From Flavobacteriales bacterium UBA2619 (GTDB lineage Bacteria; Bacteroidota; Bacteroidia; Flavobacteriales_D; Sanyastnellaceae), in NCBI GenBank assembly GCA_002339135.1, contig DDJR01000079.1:1-28939 (forward strand): 28,939 nt of DNA, in the 5' to 3' direction. The notes under the pieces were generated by a model, which saw only the letters and a list, made by a program, of their open reading frames with translations, made no database searches and was not told the DNA's origin. The translations under genes were made by a program, and so were the position numbers. This document shows positions 6,407 to 13,918 of the stretch, in pieces (positions within the stretch are counted from its first letter, which is position 1; each line of letters opens with the position of its first letter).

Positions 6407-8491
6407 GTTAATCGTACCTGTGAATGGCACCATACCGTCGCAATCAAATTCCGTGGTTAGATCACCTTGCTCCGTGACAATTTGATTTCCTTCATTGCAA
6501 GGGATTTCAAGCACATAGAAATAGACACCTTCAGCTGCTCCATCAACTCCTGGATCCCATCCAGCTGAACTCCCGAAATCGATGCTTTCATACACCACCG
6601 TACCCCAACGGTTGAAGATGTAGCACTGGACTCCATCAAATGCTTCAAGGCCTTCTACCCGCCAAGTATTGTTACCTCCAACATTTAAATTGTCTGGAGT
6701 AAAGACATCTGGTATGGTGATTTCACACGTTTCGATATCGATGGAAGCTTCACTCAAGCAAGTAAGTCCATTTGTAGAATAACTTACAGATACGGTATAC
6801 TCCGTTGTGGTTTCCAATCCATCGATCGTAGGTGATTGAACATCTGTATCGGTTAGATAATCAGCAGGAGACCAAATAAAATCACAATCCTCTGCATTAA
6901 CGTCTCCCACGTTAGCCATCATGGTTACTGGAGAACCACAGTATTGATTTTGGTCTGCGGTCACAGTAGGAATCGTACCTACAACGGTTACATCAATCGT
7001 ACGGTCATAATAACATCCAAAGTCGTTTTGACCTCTGTAAACATAAGATTCCTCTCCAATAAATTGAGGCGAAATAGTTACAACATTGCAATCTCCTCCA
7101 TCATCGACAATTGAAGGACCCTCCCAGTATGTTGAGTCACATTCAGGACCAAACGTTGGAGTAAATGAAATTGCTTCAGGGTAAAGTTCCGGCGCAAATT
7201 CGATCGACCAATCAAATGCAAAACCATTGTCTGAAGCAAATAAATCACAAATTTCCATCTCCCAAGTGCCATTCAAAGGACAACCGTTCAGATTTGTGAA
7301 CGGCTGAACAGATTCATACACACCCGATTCAAGAGTTCCTCCAGCATTATCACCCCAAGTACCATTCGTTGCCCCTGGCTCCCACCAGTAATCAAAACCT
7401 ATGCCCGGGTCATCAGGCAGAGCATCATTGTCAACGGGGATTCCTAAGAAAGTACCTCCTCCTCCTTGTTGATGAACTTGTATACTTTGATTGGAGGGGC
7501 ATGTAAATGTTATGGTTATATCACCCATATAACTGTGTTCAAAATTCATGAACAGATTTTCAATATCGATATTTGCATCAGTCACAACATCTTGAGCATT
7601 GAAACTTGTAAATGTTAACTGACTTGAAAAGCACTGCCCTTGGTCATCTGGAATAAACAGACCATCACCAAAATCAACAGATGGCTCAGCATTGTACAAC
7701 ACACCTGTTACGGCACCTGTTAAATCGATTTCATCCCCTACACACATTGTTACATCTGAAGATGTACCGGAGAAGTCTGGGTTTGTGGAAACCAAGATTT
7801 GGTAATCCAGAAGGTTGTTGTTTGAACAATCATTGTCATCAGTCAAAGACAGGTTCATGGTATAAAGTCCTGGAGAAGTATACATGTGCTCCAGCGTAGG
7901 ACCAGATGTGTCATCAATGTTCCCATCACCTAGGTCCCAAACCCAACTTACCAGCTCCTGACCCTCAGCAACAGTGGAAGAAAGAGCTTCAAGATAAATA
8001 GGCTCATTTAAACATGCATAATGAGGCTGTAATTCCGTTGGGTTTACGATTGCAAATGGACGGTCACATGGAAATCCACAAGAGGCATAAGCACCGAAAT
8101 TCCCAGAACTTCCTGGTCCAGATGTAAATACAACAGTGATACAACCCGTGACATTGTCCGCACCCGAGAAAACATCTAGACCTTGAAGATCGTTTCCTGA
8201 ATAGGTGTCTATTAATGGAGCCGTAACGTCATCTCCATCATATAGTGCTATAGTTGATCCAGCATCTAAAGCGAAAATTACCCAGTAAAAATTTAAGACA
8301 GTTTCTGGAGCTTCTGGACACCAAGTAATTGTTTCATTTTCATTGGCGCCATAATCTGCAGCGCTCAGTCCTGAATCTACAACGGCACCTATACACGATG
8401 TATAAGAATCATTAGCAGCAATACTGATTTCCTGAGCATAAAAAATAGGTCCAAGAGAAAAAACAAAAAGAAAGAGCAATGATTTTTTCAT
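6395..8491 (-). CDS. Secreted surface protein with CUB-like, PKD, P-domain-like and T9SS type B sorting (CHU_C) domains
   Basis: The 698-residue protein has a signal peptide (1-19, ending FYAQ). Residues about 25-140 look CUB-like (paired Cys, YDGDD, VVFTSGPGSSGNFGAYA). A PKD domain spans about 165-235 (WVWDLGDG, MYTSPGLYTMNLSLTD). A proprotein-convertase P-domain-like region spans about 285-435 (INIE.L...FEHSYMGDITITF-type pattern, LNGTWEMEICD, FDWSIEF). An Ig-like stretch follows. The C-terminal 108 residues are the gliding motility-associated CHU_C domain (IPDVFTPD, YIFNRWGTVVYES, GVYFYVLEI, ending GTINLFR), the type B signal for export through T9SS. It is probably anchored on the cell surface for adhesion or gliding. 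No catalytic domain is evident. The start lies two bases after the stop of a small exported protein gene, so the two form an operon. Confidence 0.9.
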   Translation of the reverse strand: MKKSLLFLFVFSLGPIFYAQEISIAANDSYTSCIGAVVDSGLSAADYGANENETITWCPEAPETVLNFYWVIFALDAGSTIALYDGDDVTAPLIDTYSGNDLQGLDVFSGADNVTGCITVVFTSGPGSSGNFGAYASCGFPCDRPFAIVNPTELQPHYACLNEPIYLEALSSTVAEGQELVSWVWDLGDGNIDDTSGPTLEHMYTSPGLYTMNLSLTDDNDCSNNNLLDYQILVSTNPDFSGTSSDVTMCVGDEIDLTGAVTGVLYNAEPSVDFGDGLFIPDDQGQCFSSQLTFTSFNAQDVVTDANIDIENLFMNFEHSYMGDITITFTCPSNQSIQVHQQGGGGTFLGIPVDNDALPDDPGIGFDYWWEPGATNGTWGDNAGGTLESGVYESVQPFTNLNGCPLNGTWEMEICDLFASDNGFAFDWSIEFAPELYPEAISFTPTFGPECDSTYWEGPSIVDDGGDCNVVTISPQFIGEESYVYRGQNDFGCYYDRTIDVTVVGTIPTVTADQNQYCGSPVTMMANVGDVNAEDCDFIWSPADYLTDTDVQSPTIDGLETTTEYTVSVSYSTNGLTCLSEASIDIETCEITIPDVFTPDNLNVGGNNTWRVEGLEAFDGVQCYIFNRWGTVVYESIDFGSSAGWDPGVDGAAEGVYFYVLEIPCNEGNQIVTEQGDLTTEFDCDGMVPFTGTINLFR

Positions 8492-8493
8492 GA

Positions 8494-8892
8494 TTACTTT
8501 CTATGAGAATTAGCATTAACGACATACCTACTCATTTGCTTTTCAAAAGTTTCAAGTTTAGAAACCACCACAAAACTACCATCATCCATCGTGAAGAACT
8601 GTTCCGATAAGTCAGAAACAATCCCCGCAACGACAAGTCTCTTTGCGATATCATCACCTTCTCCTGGAAGAGGTTGAGTTGCAGCCTCAAACTTTAATTC
8701 CTGAGTGGAATGCCACCCGTAAGCCGCAAAACAGCAAAGCCGCATGCCTTGCTCTGATTGGAGAGACAACTCAGGATAGATAGAGTTGATCACAACTGAA
8801 CCTGGAAGATCAGCATTTGTTTGGGCTGAAAAATGTCCTAAAGACATAGAAATCAGTAAAACTGTCAGATAAATAAGAAAAGTTTGTTTCAT
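8494..8892 (-). CDS. Small exported protein of unknown function
   Basis: I do not recognise this 132-residue protein. Residues 1-23 are a clear signal peptide (MKQTFLIYLTVLLISMSLGHFSAQ), so it is periplasmic or secreted. The mature part is about 109 residues, with a CC pair (LCCFAAYGW), a likely two-layer alpha/beta pattern (SVVINSIYPELSL, FFTMDDGSFVVVSKLETFEKQM), and no sorting domain or membrane segment. The gene ends two bases before the start of the large T9SS type B protein, so it is almost certainly co-transcribed and may assist that protein. No convincing promoter or Shine-Dalgarno site is seen upstream; the A-rich stretch at 8935-8965 separates it from the divergent tRNA promoter. Confidence 0.75.
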   Translation of the reverse strand: MKQTFLIYLTVLLISMSLGHFSAQTNADLPGSVVINSIYPELSLQSEQGMRLCCFAAYGWHSTQELKFEAATQPLPGEGDDIAKRLVVAGIVSDLSEQFFTMDDGSFVVVSKLETFEKQMSRYVVNANSHRK

Positions 8893-8968
8893 AATGCAGG
8901 TAATGAGGTTGCAAGATAACCAATGAAAGATGGCAAATGAAAAGTAAAAAAAAATATTAAAAAACTTC

Positions 8969-8998
8969 TTTGGAAAATAAAGATTCTAACTATCTTTG
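8969..8998 (+). promoter_or_regulatory. tRNA operon promoter (-33 TTTG, -7 TATCTTTG)
   Basis: TTTG at about 8969-8972 and TATCTTTG at about 8991-8998 are separated by 18 bases, matching both halves of the Bacteroidota housekeeping promoter. The predicted start of transcription is near 9003, just before tRNA-Lys. This is the clearest two-part promoter in the window. Confidence 0.75.
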
Positions 8999-9000
8999 CA

Positions 9001-9014
9001 CCCCCTTAAGGGGG
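9001..9014. repeat. Perfect 14-base palindrome at the predicted tRNA transcription start
   Basis: The sequence CCCCCTTAAGGGGG is a perfect inverted repeat lying between the -7 element and the tRNA-Lys 5' end, overlapping the expected transcription start. It could be a protein-binding dyad, a 5' hairpin removed by RNase P processing, or a GC-rich initial transcribed region of the sort that makes stable RNA promoters sensitive to growth rate. Confidence 0.6.
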
Positions 9015-9018
9015 AATT

Positions 9019-9092
9019 GACTTGGTAGCTCAGCTGGTTAGAGCATCTCACTTTTAATGAGAGGGTCCTGGGTTCGAGTCCCAGCCAGGTCA
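9019..9092 (+). tRNA. tRNA-Lys (anticodon TTT)
   Basis: A complete 74-base cloverleaf. The acceptor stem GACTTGG pairs with CCAGGTC, with one G-U pair. The D-loop is TAGCTCAGCTGGTTAGAGC, the anticodon stem-loop is TCTCA-CTTTTAA-TGAGA with TTT at 9053-9055, and the T-arm contains GGTTCGAGTCC. The discriminator is A9092. CCA is not encoded and must be added after transcription. It is the first gene of a two-tRNA operon. Confidence 0.97.
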
Positions 9093-9137
9093 CACTATCT
9101 TTAAGATGACGCGAGTTAAGCACAGCCTAACTGCACC

Positions 9138-9221
9138 GCCCAGGTGCTGAAATTGGTAGACAGGCATGGTTGAGGGCCATGTGTCCGTTAGGGCGTGCGG
9201 GTTCGAGTCCCGCTCTGGGCA
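9138..9221 (+). tRNA. tRNA-Leu (anticodon GAG)
   Basis: An 84-base class II tRNA with a long variable arm (about 9182-9199, TGTCCGTTAGGGCG). The acceptor stem GCCCAGG pairs with TCTGGGC. The anticodon stem-loop is CATGG-TTGAGGG-CCATG with GAG at 9172-9174, and the T-arm is GGTTCGAGTCC. The discriminator is A9221 and CCA is not encoded. The 45 bases after tRNA-Lys hold only a spacer with a weak -7-like TATCTTTA at 9096-9103. Confidence 0.97.
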
Positions 9222-9225
9222 CTAG

Positions 9226-9257
9226 ACGAGTTGCAACAAGCGGCTCGTTTTTTTTTT
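9226..9257 (+). terminator. Intrinsic terminator after the tRNA operon
   Basis: A short stem ACGAG (9226-9230) / CTCGT (9244-9248) is followed at once by about ten T residues (9248-9257). The stem is short and the loop long, but the T-tract and place after the last tRNA support termination. It also separates the tRNA transcript from the SulP gene 18 bases further on. Confidence 0.65.
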
Positions 9258-9260
9258 ACC

Positions 9261-9268
9261 TAACTTAG
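9261..9268 (+). promoter_or_regulatory. Predicted -7-like element TAACTTAG upstream of the SulP gene
   Basis: Five of six fixed positions of TAnnTTTG match. It ends six bases before the GTG start at 9275 and follows the tRNA terminator directly. No -33 TTTG can be judged because the T-tract occupies that region. Confidence 0.3.
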
Positions 9269-9274
9269 CCATAC

Positions 9275-11017
9275 GTGATTAAAAAGCTACTTCCTATAGT
9301 CGATTGGCTTCCCGGCTATTCTAAATCAGATTTTTATCAAGACTTACCTGCGGGAATAACCGTAGGGATTATGCTTGTACCTCAGGGAATGGCCTATGCA
9401 TTAATCGCAGGTCTGCCTTTGGTTTACGGACTTTACGCCTCCCTAGTTCCGCAAGTAATCTATGCTCTTACAGGCACATCTAGACATCTGGCAGTTGGCC
9501 CAGTTGCCATGGACTCTCTTCTGGTAGCCGCTGGACTTACTACTATCGCAATGGTGGGGACTGAAAGATATATTGAATTGGCGATTGCACTTGCTTTAAT
9601 GGTGGGTTTTATTCAACTTCTTCTGGGTATTTTAAAGGCTGGATTTCTGGTTAACTTTCTTTCAAAGCCTATTGTTAGTGGTTTTACTTCCGCAGCTGCG
9701 ATCATTATTGGCGCAAACCAACTCACAAATTTATTGGGAGTAGATCTCCCCAGAGACAATCAAATACACAAATTACTATACACACTGTTAGACTCTTTGG
9801 GAGGACTGCATCTGACCACATTGCTAATGGGTCTAAGCGCAATGTTACTTCTTGTGGTGCTTTCCAAATACAAAGGGAAGATCAAAGTTCCGGCAACGTT
9901 AATTGTTGTAGCAGCAGGGATATTCGTGGTAAAACTACTTCAACTGAATGAGAAAGGTGTGGCTGTCGTAGGAGTCATTCCAGAAGGTCTTCCATCTTTC
10001 TCATTGCCATCTATCAATGCTGCAGATTTCACCCAACTACTTCCAATTGCAGCAACATTAGCTCTTATTGCATTTATGGAAGCATATTCTGTGGCAAAAG
10101 CAATTGAAGTCAAGCACAACTATAAAATCGATGCTGACCAAGAACTCAGAGCTTTGGGGCTTGCAAATATTTTTGGTGCACTCTTTAAATCATACCCTAC
10201 AACAGGAGGCTTTTCGAGGACAGCCGTGAATGATCAGGCTGGAGCTGTCACCCCTATGGCGTCATTAATATCTGCAGCTTTAATAGCTCTGACGCTTCTG
10301 TTTTTCACCCCTTTATTTTACCACTTGCCAAAAACAGTCTTGGCAGCTATTGTGATGGTTGCAGTGTCAGGTCTTGTCGATTTTAAGCTGCCGGTTTTGC
10401 TGTGGAAAAACCACAAAATGGAAGCCATACTTTTACTTATTACCTTCACAGTCACAGCAACAGTAGGTATGCCTGAGGGGATTGGATCAGGGGTGGGATT
10501 GTCGATTGTCGTCCTCGTATTCAAGCAGATGAGACCACATTTTGCGGAATTGGGTGAAATAGAGGGTGTCTTTAGAAATGTGAAAAGATTTGAAAACGCT
10601 TGCGTTAGAGAGGATGTTCTAATTATAAGATTCGACGACGCTGTGAATTTTGCCAATCACAGGTTTTTAAATTCTTCGATCAAAAACCTTCTAGACGCCA
10701 GAAATAAAAAAGTAGAAACGGTAGTTTTGTGCGCAGAGTCCATCGGGTATATCGACGCTTCTGGGCTAGCTGGATTAGAAAGCCTCATTGATGATCTTGA
10801 AAAAAAAGGGATTGGCTTTCGACTTGCTGCTGCTATCGGTCCAGTTCGCGACGTCATAGGAACATCAACACTGATTAATAAAATCGGGAAAACACGATGT
10901 TTTACCAGCATAGCTTCAGCGATTGAAGATATGGATAACCCTGGATCTTTGCGTGAAGGGTTGAAAAATATCGCGGTTCAGGAAAGTGGAAATAAATCGA
11001 GCGAAAGACAGCGGTAA
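9275..11017 (+). CDS. SulP-family inorganic anion transporter with STAS domain
   Basis: A 580-residue inner-membrane transporter. Residues about 15-410 are the SulP core with ten or more membrane segments. They include the family signature near the start (DLPAGITVGIMLVPQGMAYA, then GLPLVYGLYASLVPQ and the short GTSRHLAVGPVA), plus AFMEAYSVAKAIE and SYPTTGGFSRTAVNDQAGA. Residues about 440-552 are a cytoplasmic STAS domain with YIDASGLAGL. Members move sulfate, bicarbonate or related anions; the substrate cannot be read from sequence. The CstB-like sulfur enzyme gene 64 bases downstream on the same strand suggests sulfate, sulfite or thiosulfate, by context only. The start is GTG at 9275 (IKKLLPIVDWLPGY), the normal N-terminus for the family. 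Confidence 0.93.
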   Translation: MIKKLLPIVDWLPGYSKSDFYQDLPAGITVGIMLVPQGMAYALIAGLPLVYGLYASLVPQVIYALTGTSRHLAVGPVAMDSLLVAAGLTTIAMVGTERYIELAIALALMVGFIQLLLGILKAGFLVNFLSKPIVSGFTSAAAIIIGANQLTNLLGVDLPRDNQIHKLLYTLLDSLGGLHLTTLLMGLSAMLLLVVLSKYKGKIKVPATLIVVAAGIFVVKLLQLNEKGVAVVGVIPEGLPSFSLPSINAADFTQLLPIAATLALIAFMEAYSVAKAIEVKHNYKIDADQELRALGLANIFGALFKSYPTTGGFSRTAVNDQAGAVTPMASLISAALIALTLLFFTPLFYHLPKTVLAAIVMVAVSGLVDFKLPVLLWKNHKMEAILLLITFTVTATVGMPEGIGSGVGLSIVVLVFKQMRPHFAELGEIEGVFRNVKRFENACVREDVLIIRFDDAVNFANHRFLNSSIKNLLDARNKKVETVVLCAESIGYIDASGLAGLESLIDDLEKKGIGFRLAAAIGPVRDVIGTSTLINKIGKTRCFTSIASAIEDMDNPGSLREGLKNIAVQESGNKSSERQR

Positions 11018-11081
11018 GAAAACAGATGGATGGTAAATAGAAAGTAACTTAGGCACCGTTTAAAGAGCATGAAAACTGATT

Positions 11082-12500
11082 ATGGAAATTAAGCAGATCT
11101 ACACAGGTTGCCTGTCGCAAGGTTCATACTATATCAAATGCAATGGCGAAGCTGCGGTTGTTGATCCGCTAAGAGAAGTGCAACAGTACATCGATCTGGC
11201 TGAGAAGGACGGTGTGAAGATCAAGTATGTATTCGAAACGCATTTCCATGCAGACTTTGTTTCAGGCCATGTCACACTGGCTGAAAAAACTGGAGCGGAA
11301 ATTATCTATGGACCGACAGCAAAAACAGATTTCGATTCAACAATTGCTCAAGATGGACAGAGGTTTAAGGTAGGTGAATTAGAAATTGAAGTACTTCACA
11401 CACCGGGTCATACGATGGAAAGCTCCTGCTTTTTACTTTACGACAAGAAAGGAAATCAGCACTCCTTGTTTTCAGGAGACACTGTCTTTTTAGGTGATGT
11501 AGGACGTCCAGATTTAGCGCAAAAAGCTGCTGACATCTCTCAAGAACAACTTGCCGGAATCCTGTTTGACAGCATCAGAGAAAAGATTATGCCTCTAGAA
11601 GATCATGTTGTGATCTACCCTGGACATGGAGCCGGATCTGCTTGTGGAAAAAACATGAGTCAAGAAACTGTAGGAAGTATCCAGCATGAAAGAGCCACAA
11701 ACTACGCTTTAAGATCTGACATGACTCGAGAGGAGTTTGTGCGTGAAGTCCTAGAAGGTTTGATGCCCCCATTAGACTATTTTGGATTCAATATTCAAAT
11801 GAATAAAGCAGGCTATACTTCCATCGAGGAATTAATTCAACACGGCAACAACATGCTGACTCCAGATGAATTTGAAAATGCTGCTAACACTACAAAAGCT
11901 GTCATTCTAGATGTGAGACATCAAAACGAATTTGTCCAGGGGTTCGTTCCGAGGTCGATATTTATAGGGCTTCAAGGTGGATTTGCACCGTGGGTAGGCA
12001 CGCTGCTAGTCGATGTGAAAACACCCATTTTACTTGTTGTCAATGAAGGACAGGAAGAAGAGGCTGTAATTAGACTCTCAAGAGTAGGCTTTGACAACGT
12101 AATCGGTGTTTTAGATGGCGGGATTCTCAGTTGGTCTCAAGCAGGAAAGGAGGTGGACACCATCGAAACCACAAGTGCTAAGGAGTTAGAACTAACATTG
12201 AAATCTAATCCAAACACTGCTGTTTACGATGTGAGAAAGTCGGGTGAATTCAATGCCAAGCACATCCAAGAGGCTAAGCATACTGCATTAGGTTTTTTAA
12301 ACGATCATTTGCAAGAGTATCCAAGAGAGGGGGGATTCTACATTCACTGTGAAGGCGGATACAGATCAGTGATTGCAAACTCTATTTTGAAAGCCCACGG
12401 AATTCACAACGGAATTGATGTCCTAGGTGGATATGCAGCCATCTCTCAAACCGAGATTCCAATGAATGAAAATGTTTGCCCCAGCACGTTGAAAAAATGA
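11082..12500 (+). CDS. CstB-like persulfide dioxygenase-rhodanese fusion
   Basis: The 472 residues run as a metallo-beta-lactamase domain followed by two rhodanese domains. The first domain (1-about 235) has the metal ligands of persulfide dioxygenases: HFHAD (His54, His56, Asp58), His110 in HTPGH, Asp133 in SGDT and His182 in YPGHGAGSACGK. The nearby Cys188 is in the segment where CstB has a functional thiol. The first rhodanese (about 270-355) has no Cys in its active loop (VVNEGQ) and is a pseudo-domain. The second (about 375-460) keeps the loop HCEGGYRS with Cys423. This domain order matches Staphylococcus CstB (about 444 residues), which oxidises persulfides to sulfite and transfers sulfur to thiosulfate. 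It is cytoplasmic. Placement next to a SulP transporter suggests sulfide/persulfide clearance with anion exchange. A plain 'MBL fold/rhodanese' label is the safe minimum. Confidence 0.88.
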   Translation: MEIKQIYTGCLSQGSYYIKCNGEAAVVDPLREVQQYIDLAEKDGVKIKYVFETHFHADFVSGHVTLAEKTGAEIIYGPTAKTDFDSTIAQDGQRFKVGELEIEVLHTPGHTMESSCFLLYDKKGNQHSLFSGDTVFLGDVGRPDLAQKAADISQEQLAGILFDSIREKIMPLEDHVVIYPGHGAGSACGKNMSQETVGSIQHERATNYALRSDMTREEFVREVLEGLMPPLDYFGFNIQMNKAGYTSIEELIQHGNNMLTPDEFENAANTTKAVILDVRHQNEFVQGFVPRSIFIGLQGGFAPWVGTLLVDVKTPILLVVNEGQEEEAVIRLSRVGFDNVIGVLDGGILSWSQAGKEVDTIETTSAKELELTLKSNPNTAVYDVRKSGEFNAKHIQEAKHTALGFLNDHLQEYPREGGFYIHCEGGYRSVIANSILKAHGIHNGIDVLGGYAAISQTEIPMNENVCPSTLKK

Positions 12501-12886
12501 GTCCCAAACATTTAAAAACCATTCTAACTTGCTATTGTCCATGTTGCGGAAAGGGGCATCTTTTCGAAGTTTCCAACCCTTACAAACTCTCGACTCTAAC
12601 CGTTATGCACAAAAGCTGTCCCAAATGTGGAGCGGACTTTATGAAAGAACCAGGCTTTTATTTTGGGGCATCCTATGTGAGCTACGCTCTTACTGTAGCT
12701 CTTTGGGTAGCTGTCGTCGTCGCGCTATTAACATTCGACGCAATCGGCTTGATTGAATATGGTTTTCTAACTCACCCTATGACTTTTCTAGGCACTGGAA
12801 TCACACTGCTTCTCCTCTTGGTTCCGATCATCTTTAGGGTCTCAAGATCCATTTGGCTAGCTGTCTTCACCGAGCCCAGAGCCTAA
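12497..12886 (+). CDS. DUF983 membrane protein with zinc-ribbon-like cysteines
   Basis: The 129-residue protein fits DUF983. An N-terminal CPCCGKGHLF pair and a later SCPKCGADF pair form a zinc-ribbon-like C4 set. The conserved EPGFYFGASYVSYAL segment follows, then two membrane helices (about 60-85 and 95-115). Its function is unknown. I chose the ATG at 12497, which overlaps the preceding stop as ATGA; a TTG at 12476 is in frame but lies deeper in the upstream gene. The overlap means it is translated with the CstB-like gene. Its 3' end overlaps the convergent DAHP synthase gene by 30 bases. Confidence 0.88.
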   Translation: MSPKHLKTILTCYCPCCGKGHLFEVSNPYKLSTLTVMHKSCPKCGADFMKEPGFYFGASYVSYALTVALWVAVVVALLTFDAIGLIEYGFLTHPMTFLGTGITLLLLLVPIIFRVSRSIWLAVFTEPRA

Positions 12887-13918
12887 GATTTCAGTCTGAA
12901 TTCTGATACTTTCCTTGTGGACTTGTTCTAGGACCAAACGTAGAAATTCTTGTTCGATCCCCATCTCTTCAGACCAAACTTTTCGCGATTGCATGATCTC
13001 TTTCCATCTAGACAACTGAAAAACTGCAAGCCCATTTTCTTTTTTATACCCACCTATTGATCTTGATATATTCATCCTTCCACTAAGCAATTCAACAAGT
13101 CTCTCATCGATTGAGTCCATTTCGATACGGAGATCACGAAGGTCTGAAGTTTGGGACTGATCTAAATTCAAGTCTCTTATTTTCAAAGATGTCATCAAAG
13201 AAATCAAATCCTTGGGTGTAAGCTGTTGCTTCGCATCGCTTAAAGCCACTTGGGGATTGATGTGCGACTCTATCATCAAACCATCCATACCTAAGTCCAT
13301 CGATTTTTGAGCAACAGATTGGATTAAATCTCGTTTTCCCGAAATATGACTCGGGTCGCAAAAAAGCTTGATCTCTGGCATTTCAGACCTGAGACCAATA
13401 GGAATCTCCCACATGGGAGCATTGCGGTATTTTTTTAACCCATAGCTAGAAAACCCTCTGTGCAATGCAATCACATCTCCTTTCGTAGCGCTCTCAATTC
13501 TCTCTACAGCTCCTATCCACAACTTTAAATCTGCGTGAATCGGGTTTTTTACGAAAACAGGAATATTTGTACCCCGCAATGCATCGGCAATTGACTGGAC
13601 TGCGAAAGGACTTACTGTGGTCCTGGCTCCAATCCAAACAGCGTCGATCTCATTTTTCAACACCAAATCTACATGTTCTGTATTTGCGACCTCTGTCATC
13701 ACAGGAAGCCCGACTGTTTCCTTGACCTCTCTTAACCAAGGCAGACCTTTCTCTCCCACTCCCTCAAACTCATTGGGCCGAGTTCTGGGTTTCCACAATC
13801 CTGCACGGTAATAGTTTGCCGTGGATTTTAACGCCAATGCGGTAGACATCACCTGCTCTCTTGATTCTGCACTACAAGGTCCAGCGATCACAACGGGTCG
13901 TTTGTCAAAATTTATCAT
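12857..13918 (-). CDS. Bifunctional DAHP synthase / chorismate mutase
   Basis: The 353-residue protein joins the first step of the shikimate pathway (phosphoenolpyruvate plus erythrose-4-phosphate to DAHP) to chorismate mutase (chorismate to prephenate). Residues about 1-250 are the beta-type DAHP synthase: VVIAGPCSAESREQ (metal-binding Cys), the GLWKPRTRPNEFEGVG loop, WIGARTT, FVKNPI, and SHISGKRD near 190-200. Residues about 262-345 are an AroQ-type mutase (LRDLRIEMDSIDERLVELL, then a SIGGYKK turn). This fusion is common in Bacteroidota. The ATG overlaps the upstream ABC transporter stop as ATGA, so the two are translated together. In this operon it sits with purB and an exporter rather than with other aromatic genes. 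Confidence 0.95.
   Translation of the reverse strand: MINFDKRPVVIAGPCSAESREQVMSTALALKSTANYYRAGLWKPRTRPNEFEGVGEKGLPWLREVKETVGLPVMTEVANTEHVDLVLKNEIDAVWIGARTTVSPFAVQSIADALRGTNIPVFVKNPIHADLKLWIGAVERIESATKGDVIALHRGFSSYGLKKYRNAPMWEIPIGLRSEMPEIKLFCDPSHISGKRDLIQSVAQKSMDLGMDGLMIESHINPQVALSDAKQQLTPKDLISLMTSLKIRDLNLDQSQTSDLRDLRIEMDSIDERLVELLSGRMNISRSIGGYKKENGLAVFQLSRWKEIMQSRKVWSEEMGIEQEFLRLVLEQVHKESIRIQTEILGSGLGEDS

Noticed and set aside
9096..9103. A second promoter between the two tRNA genes (TATCTTTA)
   Set aside because: It matches five of six positions, but there is no -33 element and the preceding tRNA promoter can serve both genes; I mention it only in the tRNA-Leu entry.
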